Part shown: positions 22,157 through 31,394 of the stretch, piece by piece
Layout: each line of letters begins with the position of its first letter
Position numbering within the stretch: position 1 is the first letter of the stretch
Assembly: GCA_015179125.1 (NCBI GenBank)
Contig: WHVA01000123.1
Coordinates: forward strand, 124,001-188,000
Length of the DNA: 64,000 bases
Direction: 5' to 3'
Source of the DNA: Gautieria morchelliformis
Taxonomy: Eukaryota; Basidiomycota; Agaricomycetes; Gomphales; Gomphaceae
Made by a program: the position numbers and the translations under genes
The notes under the pieces: model-generated
Told to the model about the DNA's origin: nothing
The model's database searches: none
Seen by the model: only the letters and a program-made list of their open reading frames with translations

Positions 22157-25022
22157 TCAGATGCTCACATCAGGTAAGAAGGCTTCTGCCTGCAACTTGT
22201 ATAGCTTCGCGTATTCGCCACCCAAATCCAACAGCTCACTATGCTTTCCCTGCTCCACTAAGCAGCCGTTCTGCATGACGCTAGTGACAGTTGTCGTGTA
22301 GTCATAAGCCAATGTACAGATGAGAGCGTCTGTATTTAAGACGCACAGTATAAGATCCGCTCGCTTGGTCAAGTAACCAAAGCGGTGGGTCACGAATATC
22401 TGACACAACAGTCAAACGAACATCTTTAATGTCGCTGGAATAAGAATTACCATTGTTTTACCCTGCTCGGTGCTCACGGCTCTCAAACTCTCAAAGAGTT
22501 CATACTCCATCTTGGGATCTAATGAGGCGCTGGGCTCGTCAACGGCGACCAACTTGATGTGCTTTGCTGCAGCGCGATAAAATAATCGAGACCTAGGCAG
22601 ACGGAAGAAATTAAAGATAGAAGGCAGGGGAAAGGGGGACATGTGCTCCCTCACAACGCGAGTCTTTGCCATTGTCCCAAAGAGACCTCCGCGTCTTTAG
22701 TGACATCCTTCATCTTGTCTTGGAATGCTTGAGTTCCACGTGTAGCTGATGATGTTGACCATGAATACACTTTCGGCTGAAGAACCGCGTCGAAGCCATT
22801 GCGTTGCTTTCCAATGACTTCAGTTGCACCCCCCAGCCGCGCAGCTTCTTTAACCAAGTCATCCATAGAATGTTGGCCCTTTTCTGCTTCTCCTGGAGCC
22901 GATTCGTAAGATGCATCAGGGAGTCCCAGAGATATGTTTTCTCGGATGGAAAGCGGGTAATGGGTGTAGCTCTGGGAGAGCATGGCCATCGATCGCCGCA
23001 CATCCGAGGCGACAAAGGAACTAAGGGGGGTACCATCGATCGAAATGCCCCCTGAACTTGGATCATATAGTCGATTAAACAACTTGAGGAGTGTTGATTT
23101 TCCACTCCCGTTGATCCCTACTATCACCACAGCTTGACCCTTTCCAATGGTGAAAGACACGTCTTTGATAACGCTCTCGCTCTTAGGGTAAGCGAAGGAG
23201 ACATTTCTGTGCAAGGAAACATGGTCAGTAGGATGGTGAGTACTTGATGCATGATGCAAAATAGCGCAATGGCACTCGCTGAAATCTGATTTCCATTCCC
23301 GGCGAATGCTTAAGCACGTCTTTAGGATAATGTAGTTCTCCGTCCTTGATTGTGTTCTGGATCTTTCCAAGTTCAGAAACAGTCTTCATCTCTTCCAGGC
23401 GCTGTCGGAATGACTTTTCTTCCCTGAGTATACGATAAAATGTCCAAGTCAACGATGAAGAAGCTTGCTGAATTAGAGCGATGGAGGTCAGAGAGAAACT
23501 TTGAGGGGAGAGATAGACTTGGAAGGCATAAAATATCTAAAAACAGTCCTTACGTCATATTCACAATGATGAACTAGCTGTAGGCTCACGAGAGGGAAGT
23601 CCTCTGTAAAAGCGTCAATGAATGAGAGGAAGCTGGACCTTTGCAACTCCACCAGGGAGTCCGGATAGTCGTCCGAGGTGTCGCCAAGGAGAACGCGTGC
23701 CTTCGCCCACTCTAAGAGAAATGAGCGGGTTGGAAACAGAGACGGTGATGGATGCGCACCTCGCTGGATATGGTCCTTAAGCCCGTCACTGATAATCTCT
23801 ACTCGGTGAGTTGCGTCAGTTACTATGTCCACCAAGGAGCGCATTCGACGGTAGTGCGGGTTGGAATCCCAGATGAATGAAGCTAGAATATGATGAGCTC
23901 GAAGCACTCGGTGTTGACAGTAGTTAAGGACGAACTTGTACCCCAGATAGAATCATCTGAGACACTAACGAACGCGGATTTCCCCAAACAGACTACTGCG
24001 AACCAATATCCTCCGGGCTGGGACCTTAAGGCTCCGAAGATAAAACTTAGTTGGGAAACGACACTTGACAAGGTTGTTATCTTGGATATCAAATCCTCAA
24101 ATATCTCCCATGCGCCTCCGCGAGAGCCTCGACCAAAGTATTTATTTATTTTCGACGCGGTTTCAGGTGCTGAAATATATTATTAGCAAGTTCCACCCAT
24201 GTCTGACACTGACAGCAGCGAGAATACCTTGGAAAGTAGGAAGGTCTAGCCGAAGGTTGGCTGTGTAGGGTTTTTGTAAGATTCAATGGGACGTATGGTG
24301 ATGCTACTTGCCTTGGATCAGTCGTTCCTCGAACAGGTAGCGGATACGATTAGCAAGAACGTGGCCCGCTCGTGTCCTGTATGCCAAATCATTATTTAAT
24401 CCATCTGTAAATCATCACTGATGTAAAAGGAACCACTTAGTCTTGCTGATCACAGAGTTCATCAAGGTGAATACCACGCGGTATATTACGGCTTTAGCTA
24501 GGGCAGAACCGTCTACTGTTTGGTTTGTTATAGTTTTTTGGATCTTAAAGAAATATACCGTTAGCAACGTCGTGATGGGGCTAACAAGCAGAGATACGCA
24601 CAATATTCAACAATTGACTTGAAAAGTACAGGTTGACGGCATCCTATATTGTAGCTATCAGACTGCTGATAGCATTGTTGACGGACAATTGAGGTACTCA
24701 CCTCCGTACTGTTCCATAGCGAGGCGAGTATGTAAACGACCATCGTCCAAGGCGAAACACTGAAGCACTCGTGAAGAAAGTGGTATACGATGGGAAAGAT
24801 GGCCATCATTTCTCTTCCTTGTTGTATCACTGCACGACCCGGCAATGTCCACGATCCTCCGGCATTGATTTCAGTCATGACAGTCCACACGCCGAGCTCT
24901 TTGAACTCCAGAACCGTTTTTGCTGGTTTTTCTGTGCGAGGAGGGTCATCTTGAGCTCCAGATGCCTTGATGGGGTCGGACATCAGGGGTTTCGAGACTT
25001 CAGAGAGGCTATCGCCACCCAT
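22157..25022 (-). CDS. ABC transporter (half-size, TM domain plus one ATP-binding domain), 719 aa, 12 exons
   Basis: Exons: 24702-25022, 24602-24643, 24437-24543, 24312-24376, 24228-24260, 23966-24169, 23554-23882, 23280-23467, 22655-23206, 22451-22592, 22347-22399, 22157-22280; 720 codons with the stop. Introns are 51-86 nt; those at 24261-24311 and 23207-23279 start with GC. The first 430 residues carry the membrane part (IFPIVYHFLHECFSVSPWTM and later helices). The ATP-binding domain has Walker A GINGSGKST (460-468), a Q-loop region MLSQSYTHYPLSIRENI, a signature VSLGQWQRLAL that departs from LSGGQ, Walker B LVAVDEP (628-634) and the H-loop His666. The layout fits an exporter of the MsbA/HlyB type that would need a partner or dimer. 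Substrate unknown. The exon 6/7 border is the least certain. Confidence 0.82.
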
Positions 25023-25940
25023 GTCTACGGTCTACCTTGAAGCTTGAAGCTTGAAGTGTGTGCGCAGAACGCAACGTGTGGCATTCTGGTATTTATGCAG
25101 TTTCGGTTGCGGTTTATGACTCTTCAGCGCTGCCGCGTGCAGTTTGATTAGCGCCATGCAGGAGGTCCAAGTATTGTTAATCATAGCTGTGCTGTGGTGA
25201 CCCGGAGCTGCCTCGAGACCGACCTTCGATGGACCACAGCATATCGCCAGACAGCGGCATTCCGAATGGCACACACCAGTTGTGCACTGCGCATGACACA
25301 CTTCAAGCTCCAAACGTCAAGTTTCGAGCTTCCAAGGTAGACATGGGTGACGATAGCTTCGCAGAAGTCTCGTAACCCCCGAGGTCTAAGCTCCCACTGG
25401 ACAAGGCGTCTGAAGCTGAAGACGCAGAATCGATAGCCATCGATCGATTAGCAATTGGACGTCTAGGTTTACCTCGTGTACATAGCAGCACGCCAGGAGG
25501 AGCTTGGTAGGCGCGTGTAGTCAATAAATCCGCCGCCAGCGAGTCGAGGGCAAGGGCCTGGCGCTTGCCATGCAGTCTGATCTGAAATCTCTAGCTCTAG
25601 AAGCAGAATGCCGTACTTTAAATGTCGGGCAATAACTAGACAATATTAGGGAACACGACACGCCGTGCTCGCGTAGATTCGCTGTCTCATCACAAGGAAG
25701 AGTAATTGAGAGGCGTTAATTCTGTGGGGCAAGCCCCGGGCAATATTATTGTAATGAAATGTCGAAACTACTAGAACTGGCAGGCACACATCGTTAGGCA
25801 GTTTTTTTTTTCTAATATTCAGACCGTGCTGTGTATCTATCTATGCATGCTGAGATGTAATACAACCAATCGAATGGAGACGCTGATATGCAGTATATTT
25901 CTCTAGATTCTAGATGCTGCTCCACGAGTACGTCCTACAG
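25023..25940. other. Intergenic region between ABC transporter and mitochondrial carrier, with an inverted relic
   Basis: Holds the ABC transporter promoter (right of 25022) and the 3' region of the carrier gene. The only coding-like feature is the inverted relic of the ABC first exon described separately. A run of T (25801-25811) and AT-rich sequence lie near 25800-25910. Confidence 0.5.
25330..25450 (+). pseudogene. Inverted relic of the ABC transporter start region
   Basis: Read on the plus strand, GTAGACATGGGTGACGATAG and the following bases match the minus-strand start of the ABC gene (GTAGACATGGGTGGCGATAG), including the preceding ACACACTTCAAGC-type leader. The relic codes MGDDSFAEVS and then hits a TAA, where the gene has MGGDSLSEVSK. 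Likeness fades after about 100 bp. The two starts face away from each other with about 330 bp between, so the pair forms an imperfect inverted repeat. Confidence 0.6.
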
Positions 25941-26253
25941 CTAGTGCGCCGAGTCAGCGTAAAGCCACCGGCTGGCGAGCTCGAAACCCAGGAACGTCGC
26001 GCCGTTCGCAAAGGGCGACCTTTTTCAAATAAAACACATTGTCACGACTGGGACTGGGTCAAGAAAAGCAAGCCTTACCGAATTAATGTGGGCCCCAAGC
26101 CTCTAGTAAAGGCGCCCCCGCCTTCAGTTCGCAGAACCGTGCGGATGCAGTGTATCGTGGAGTCGTATTTTCGCCCGGTCGCTGCCGAAAACCCGTCCGT
26201 CTGCATGCGGGATTTTATGACGTCTATGGGATATATGCACGCCCAGAGCTAGG

Positions 26254-26289
<36 letters not shown>

Positions 26290-27264
26290 GGAAGAGCACG
26301 TAGATGTCAAGGGGTCAGGTTAGACCGTGGAAATTGAAGGGCGGGCTCACGGCGTATCCAGCAGCCGCGCCAAACAGGACGGTCTTGGCTGCGGGGATCT
26401 GGTCGCGCGCGACGCCCTTCTGGCGCATCTCCCGCCGCATGAGCGACTCGTACGCCCAGAAATACGCGCCGTAGCCCACCGCCTCGCGCGTGAACGTCGC
26501 CGTCTGCCCCTTGAAGATCCCCGCGACGCCGTGCGCGCCCGCGATCTTGCGCACGGCATCCCACGGCCCCGCATACAACGGGTTCACGGAGGGCTGGGTT
26601 TGCAGGCCTACGATACGAGCACGGAGAACGATTAAATTAAAATCAGTAGATAAAGCGATAAAAGCGGGGACGACGAGACAAGACAGACGTGCGTACGTAC
26701 GTATGCGGATGTGTTCGACGGGGCCGGAGACGACGCCGTTTGCGAGGCCCGCGAGGGCGCCGGCGGATACGAGCTGCGGCGCGGTGTACGCCTTGCCGTC
26801 TGGGCCGCCGCGGCCGCGCTGGAGGTTCTGCGCGGCGAAGAAGCGCTTCGTGGACTCGAGGACGGCGAACTGGATCGAGACGCAGACGCCGATCCCTAGA
26901 AGCGGTGTGAGGGTGCCCTGCGTGAGTCGGGAAGAGTGAAATTTTTAATTTTTCTTTTTTTAGACAGTGGAGGGAGGGAGGGATGGCGGGGCGGGTGTAC
27001 CGACCTTGTAGAAGGCGAGCGGGCCCTCGTTTCGCAGGATGCCCGTGGCGCACTGCACCATGCCCGTATACGTCCCCTTAGGCGCCGTCTGCATGCGCTA
27101 AAAGTGGAAGTGATGCTGCGTGAGTAGCCGGTTAAGGACGAGACGCGATGCATGGTGCAGACTCACCACTTTCACAATGTCGAACGGCTGGCCGACTAAC
27201 ACCTATTCACACGGCACCGCGGATGCGAAATGAGCAACGATCACACAAGACAAGATGGGACATG

Positions 27265-27297
<33 letters not shown>

Positions 27298-27354
27298 GAC
27301 CTGAAGTACTCCACCGGCCGTGCCTGCGGTCAGGTCCTTTACCGTGTTCGACAT
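25941..27354 (-). CDS. Mitochondrial carrier protein, YMC1-like, 301 aa, 7 exons
   Basis: Exons: 27301-27354, 27167-27202, 27005-27097, 26701-26917, 26351-26607, 26079-26248, 25941-26019; 302 codons with the stop. The three-fold carrier repeat is clear: signature motifs QPFDIVKVR (P24), GPVEHIRIR (P127) and YPIDVIKSR (P226). Other matches are DLTAGTAGGVLQVLVGQPFD and SIQFAVLESTKRFF. The whole protein resembles the YMC1 / carnitine-carrier branch of inner-membrane transporters; substrate cannot be read from sequence. Two introns have extreme repeats: a CT dinucleotide run right after the donor of intron 1, and a 33-T run directly before the acceptor of intron 5. It is divergent from the small membrane-protein gene at 28762. 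Confidence 0.85.
26254..26286. repeat. 33-base A homopolymer inside carrier intron 5
   Basis: 33 consecutive A on the plus strand. In the sense of the carrier gene it is a T33 tract ending 3 nt before the TAG acceptor of intron 5, so it is the polypyrimidine tract of that intron. Confidence 0.9.
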
Positions 27355-28761
27355 GCTGCGTGCGACGCCCGTTGGCTTTGGCTTTGGTGGCGAGTGCGAG
27401 TGCGAGCGAGGCGAGGCGAGGCGAGGCGAGGACAACGAAAAAACCAGCAGGAGGAGGCGAGTCACATTTTAGTTTTACGGATATAGTTATAGGTTCGCAC
27501 GCTGTCCGTCTGCCGCTTCGGCGCGGCGCGCCTAGGCCTAGGCCGTCCATTAACATTTGGAAAACAAAAAAGAAAATCACCAGCCAGCGACGAGCGTGTT
27601 ATCTATTTGCATGTTGAAGTGTATCGTGAATTTGTGAGAGAATTACTTACTTATCTTGCAGCCAGACGGTTTCCATTTGAGTGATTTGGAACTGGGCCGA
27701 ATGTACAATCTGGTCAGACTCAGACTCGGACACACTGGCAGCGCTCAGCCTTGTAACACACAGACAGACTCTTGCCAATGTTTTGCGACGGGGTCTTCGA
27801 GTAATGAGACATAGGTGAGCAGCATAAGGTTACTTATCTTTAGGATAGGATAGGAAAGGGTGCCTTGTGCATACTGAGTCGGCCGAAACTGTATGCATCA
27901 CGCTGTTATTTTTAAACATCGGACGGTGCATGCTGGGGTCTGGGGTCAGGCCATTGGCAATTGGCATAAGAAGCCTTTGAGCCTTACATACAAATTCAGT
28001 CAGCACACGAATAGGACTCCGGATCCGCGCAACGCGTCCGAGTCGCATTCTCCTAGGTTCGGCACAAGCCCCATCTCCGACTCAAACTTCACGCTCCGCG
28101 AGCATGTACCAAGATGCCGTGAAACAGGGCCGTCTCCCGCCGCCTCTACCACCAGCCACACACTCCCTACCGCCGCACTCATTATGAGACTCTGCTAGTC
28201 AATATGTCTCTTAAGTGTCCTGGCTAGTTAGAATGGCTTGATTGCTCAGCAGTTGTCTTGTATCCTGTCGGGAATAGTGGAGGTGGGTGTAATTGTGCCA
28301 TCTCACTTGTCAACATGTTACAGATGGCCTCTCATGGCTTCTTAAACACTTCTGTAGCTGGACATGTATGCCAGAGATCATAAATATTTTTAGTAGCAAA
28401 TGGAACACCTCAATATTCAATCGCTATGATGGTAATGCTACGAATAAATTGACCGGCACGGTTTCAAACCTTTGGCCCGGGGCAAGGAGAAGAGAAGAGA
28501 AATGTTAATATACTTCAAGGCTTGCGCCGAACCTAGCATTCTCCAGAACCCCAACCAAGTGCGGACTTGTAAATTTGAATCACCGTTACGGTAAAGCTCA
28601 GCACGTCCCTATACTGTACCCGATACTATACGCGTACTTCGTTCGTCAGCCTCCTCATTCGTGATGCATGAACGTTAACGACCATCTTACTCTTACTTCT
28701 TATCAGCTAGAACGTTGACCCTGCTGCCTGTCGTCCTCGCCGGTACACGCTGACACATCAG
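27355..28761. promoter_or_regulatory. 1.4-kb divergent intergenic region
   Basis: Lies between the start codons of the carrier (minus) and the small membrane protein (plus). It has a GCGAG/GAGGC pentamer array at about 27390-27430 close to the carrier start and no credible gene. Short frames in it show no domain. Promoters of both genes must lie here; no specific binding site is claimed. Confidence 0.5.
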
Positions 28762-29275
28762 ATGTCCGCCTCACACGTCACCGACTCGGACTATCCATCC
28801 CTTGCCTGGGTACTGTAAGTCACGCCCAACCACATGTAGCACCACAGAGCATATGATATGCATTTTCCACAGCGTACCCATCCTCCTGGTCCCGCTGGGC
28901 CTCTTCGTCCGCGCGCGGCTCGCGGCGCGCAAGCTCGCGCGCACGGGCATCGGACGCGGTGCGCCCGGGTTCCAGACGGGCGTAAGGCGCATCGCGGTGA
29001 CGCCGGGCATTGCGGCGCGGCTGCGCGCGGGGGAGCAGGTGAGTCCGGAGGAGATTGCGGCGGCGCAGGCGCAGGCGGCGACGGTATCAGCATCGGGCGC
29101 AGGCGCAGCAGCAGAAGCGGGAGCAGCGCTGCCGTCGGGCTCGGAGGCGCAGGGAAAGAAAGCGCGGAAGGCTGCGAGCATTAACGACTCGGAAGCGAAT
29201 GAGTGGCTGCCTGAGGAGTTGAGGCGGGCGGGCAAGGGAGAGGCGCGGTCACGGAAAGGCAAGAAAAAGCGATGA
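28762..29275 (+). CDS. Small single-helix membrane protein, 151 aa, two exons
   Basis: Exons 28762-28814 and 28873-29275, intron 58 nt (GTAAGT...CCACAG), 152 codons with the stop. The N-terminus MSASHVTDSDYPSLAW is followed by one strong hydrophobic helix, VLVPILLVPLGLFV, split by the intron, then a basic stretch (RARLAARKLARTGIGRG), an Ala-rich middle and a Lys/Arg-rich end (SRKGKKKR). This layout suggests a small tail on the cytosolic or matrix side of a membrane. I do not recognise a named family; the splice join inside the helix is well supported because it restores an unbroken hydrophobic run. Confidence 0.65.
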
Positions 29276-29723
29276 GGCCGTCGTTCATGTACTAGAGAGA
29301 GAGAGAGAGAGAAAATCAATTAGAGTGCTCAAAGAGCATGGTGCTTATGGTGCACTGTAAGCTACATGTATGTCTGTGGCAAACTACTTTAATGAAGGGA
29401 GGATATTGCAGTAAGACTACAGGAGGGAGAGCATGGGCTGTGCATTTTATGAGGTTGAGAGGGATAAAAACGAGATACCAGGGTAAGCTAGTAATAGCTT
29501 AACCTCTGCGGCGCCACAACTATTAACGTTTCTAGATGTTGATGGGCATAAGGAGGGAGTGGTCATGTGTGTAGGCTCATTCTTGAGGACCTGCATCGGG
29601 TAATAAATGATGGGCATCGGTATCGGGCAGTGGTCAGAGGTGGTGGTATGTGAGGGAGGCAGTGGATTAGGAGGATAATCAAAATGGTCATGTGATACAG
29701 CATATATGAGTATATAATATATT
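29276..29723. other. 3' flank of the small gene and left flank of the Ngaro-like element
   Basis: No gene. A GA dinucleotide run lies at 29293-29312. The AT-rich stretch near 29690-29723 touches the end of the B2 repeat of the element. Confidence 0.5.
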
Positions 29724-29806
29724 GAATTCCGGTGAGCCCGCAGACACGGCTCTGGTAAGGGGCACCGGCGCCAAGCAAGGCGCCGCAACACAACTTGATT
29801 GGGAGA
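29724..29806 (-). repeat. B2 repeat of the Ngaro-like element
   Basis: About 83 bp starting GAATTCCGGTGAGCCCGCAG on the plus strand and nearly identical to 30375-30457. It includes GGCGCC-AAGCAA-GGCGCC, a small hairpin. Confidence 0.85.
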
Positions 29807-29973
29807 GACATTAGTTAAAATACAGCAGTAGGAAACTAAATGTATGAAAAGATGGCATGGCGTAATGAGAGAGGAGATGTGAACCTGACGATGACATGCG
29901 GCAGTAAAAAACCTGTAGGAAAAAGCCTTTCATGGCATGCAGGGCTATGAAGGGAGAGGGAGGGAGGGGAAAC

Positions 29974-30373
29974 GCGGCGATCGCTATGAGCTGTGCAAGT
30001 GTTAGCGTGAGCGCGGCTGGCGAGCTAAGCGTACAGTACCTGTACTATGTGGGGTGTCGCGGGCAAGCGAAGCACAGGGAGGACGTGCGGATAAAGTTAA
30101 GTAGGCCAGAGTGAGTCACCCACTGAGACACGTGTGCCGGTCCATGACGTGGACGCTGACGCGTCTTGTGGGACTCGAGCCTACGCGCACGATGAAGTTC
30201 AGCGGAACTCCTGAGATAGCGAGGAATGTGAGAAATCAACTTACCTTGGGTTAACTAGGGAATGAGAGAAGGAGAGAGGAAACAGTTTTACAACTCAGTG
30301 CAGCCTTGCGGACAAGCCGCAGGTGGGCACAGAATTTGCCGCGTGTAAACACGCTGCGCTACTTAAACTCTGA
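29974..30373 (-). repeat. A2 repeat of the Ngaro-like element
   Basis: 400 bp, matched to 34961-35359; both run from GCGGCGATCGCTATGAGCTG to ACTTAAACTCTGA on the plus strand. A GAGTGAGTCACCCACTGAG-type palindrome lies inside. Confidence 0.88.
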
Positions 30374-30374
30374 C

Positions 30375-30457
30375 GAATTCCGGTGAGCCCGCAGACGCAG
30401 CTCTGGTAAGGGGCACCAGCGCCAAGCAAGGCGCCGCAACACAACTTGATTGGGAGA
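30375..30457 (-). repeat. B1 repeat of the Ngaro-like element
   Basis: Near-identical to B2 at 29724-29806 and placed one base from the end of A2, which gives the B1-A2 junction typical of split direct repeats. Confidence 0.85.
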
Positions 30458-30486
30458 CGTATTGAGGTAGAAATAGGATGATGATG

Positions 30487-31394
30487 TTATTTTTGAAGGG
30501 GCCCGTTGATGAGGGTGTGTTGGACGACGGGGTGTTTGCGAATGTAAAGCTTGAATGAGTCGGAAGACCATCGGCCCATGCCTTGGATGACGTTGTCTGG
30601 GACGCCATCTAAGGCAAGGGCAGTGGCTGCACTGGAACGGATGGAGTGGCCTCCAAAATTGGGGCCAAGTGTAGCATGGAGGCGAGTGGTAAACCAGGAA
30701 GAAGTGGGGGTGAAGCCGGCGGATGTGAGCCACAACTTGGGAGGACGATTGTATTGCCCTGGTAGAAGCGATCTGCTTTGTGGTAGGGGAGATGGAAGGA
30801 GAATTGGTCGTGTTGGCGGGAGAGTGTGTGGTGAGGGGTGATTTTTTTTGAAGAACGCTTGGATGGTGAGTTCGCCACAGTCATCTCTCCCAGGTGAAGG
30901 AGGGCAGGAAAACCTGTCAGGAGCATGGCTAGGAATAAGAGGTCGTCATGCGAGCCAGATTGGTGAGCATGTGAAAGGGTAAGAAGGTCGTCGGTGGAGA
31001 GTGCACGTTTCTGGTGAGGGGCGGAGGACCCACGATGCTTCTTCATGCCGGCTAGGGCACTGAGGACGAGTGGAGAGTTGCGAGCAGCGCGAGTGTCGGG
31101 AAAATGAGGTTGGAGACAGTTGCATATACCGGATAGATAAGCGGTGATGGAAGAGGGTTTGACGTGGTGCGACATGAAAATAATGAAATAGCTGAGGGTG
31201 TTGGGGTTGGGTTCAATGGGGAAATGATGGAGTTTGCAGAAGCTAAGATAAGATTGCAGATGGGAGCTATACGTGTGAATGGTGGAGAGCTCTACAGAGT
31301 GACCAAGCGTGATGGCATGCTCATGAAAGAGCTTTTTGCGGGACCAAGCAACCCGAGGCGGTTGCCGGTTCCGCGTGATGGGTTCTAACATCAC
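30487..31394 (-). pseudogene. Tyrosine recombinase of the Ngaro-like element (frameshifted)
   Basis: Starts MMLEPITRNRQPPRVAWSRK at 31394; N-terminal SAM-like core-binding part (IHTYSSHLQSYLSFCKLHHF). The catalytic part begins at LLFLAMLLTGFPALLHLGEM. A frame change near 30730 separates it from the rest, which carries GGHSIRSSAATALALDG and VIQGMGRWSSDSFKLYIRKH: the H-x-x-R box and the nucleophile Tyr of tyrosine recombinases. The N-terminus overlaps the end of the RNase H frame by four bases. Confidence 0.82.

Noticed and set aside
26251..26350. The A33 tract as the tail of a retroposed gene copy ending the carrier gene
   Set aside because: Exons 6 and 7 of the carrier continue on the far side in phase with the third carrier signature, so the tract is intronic.
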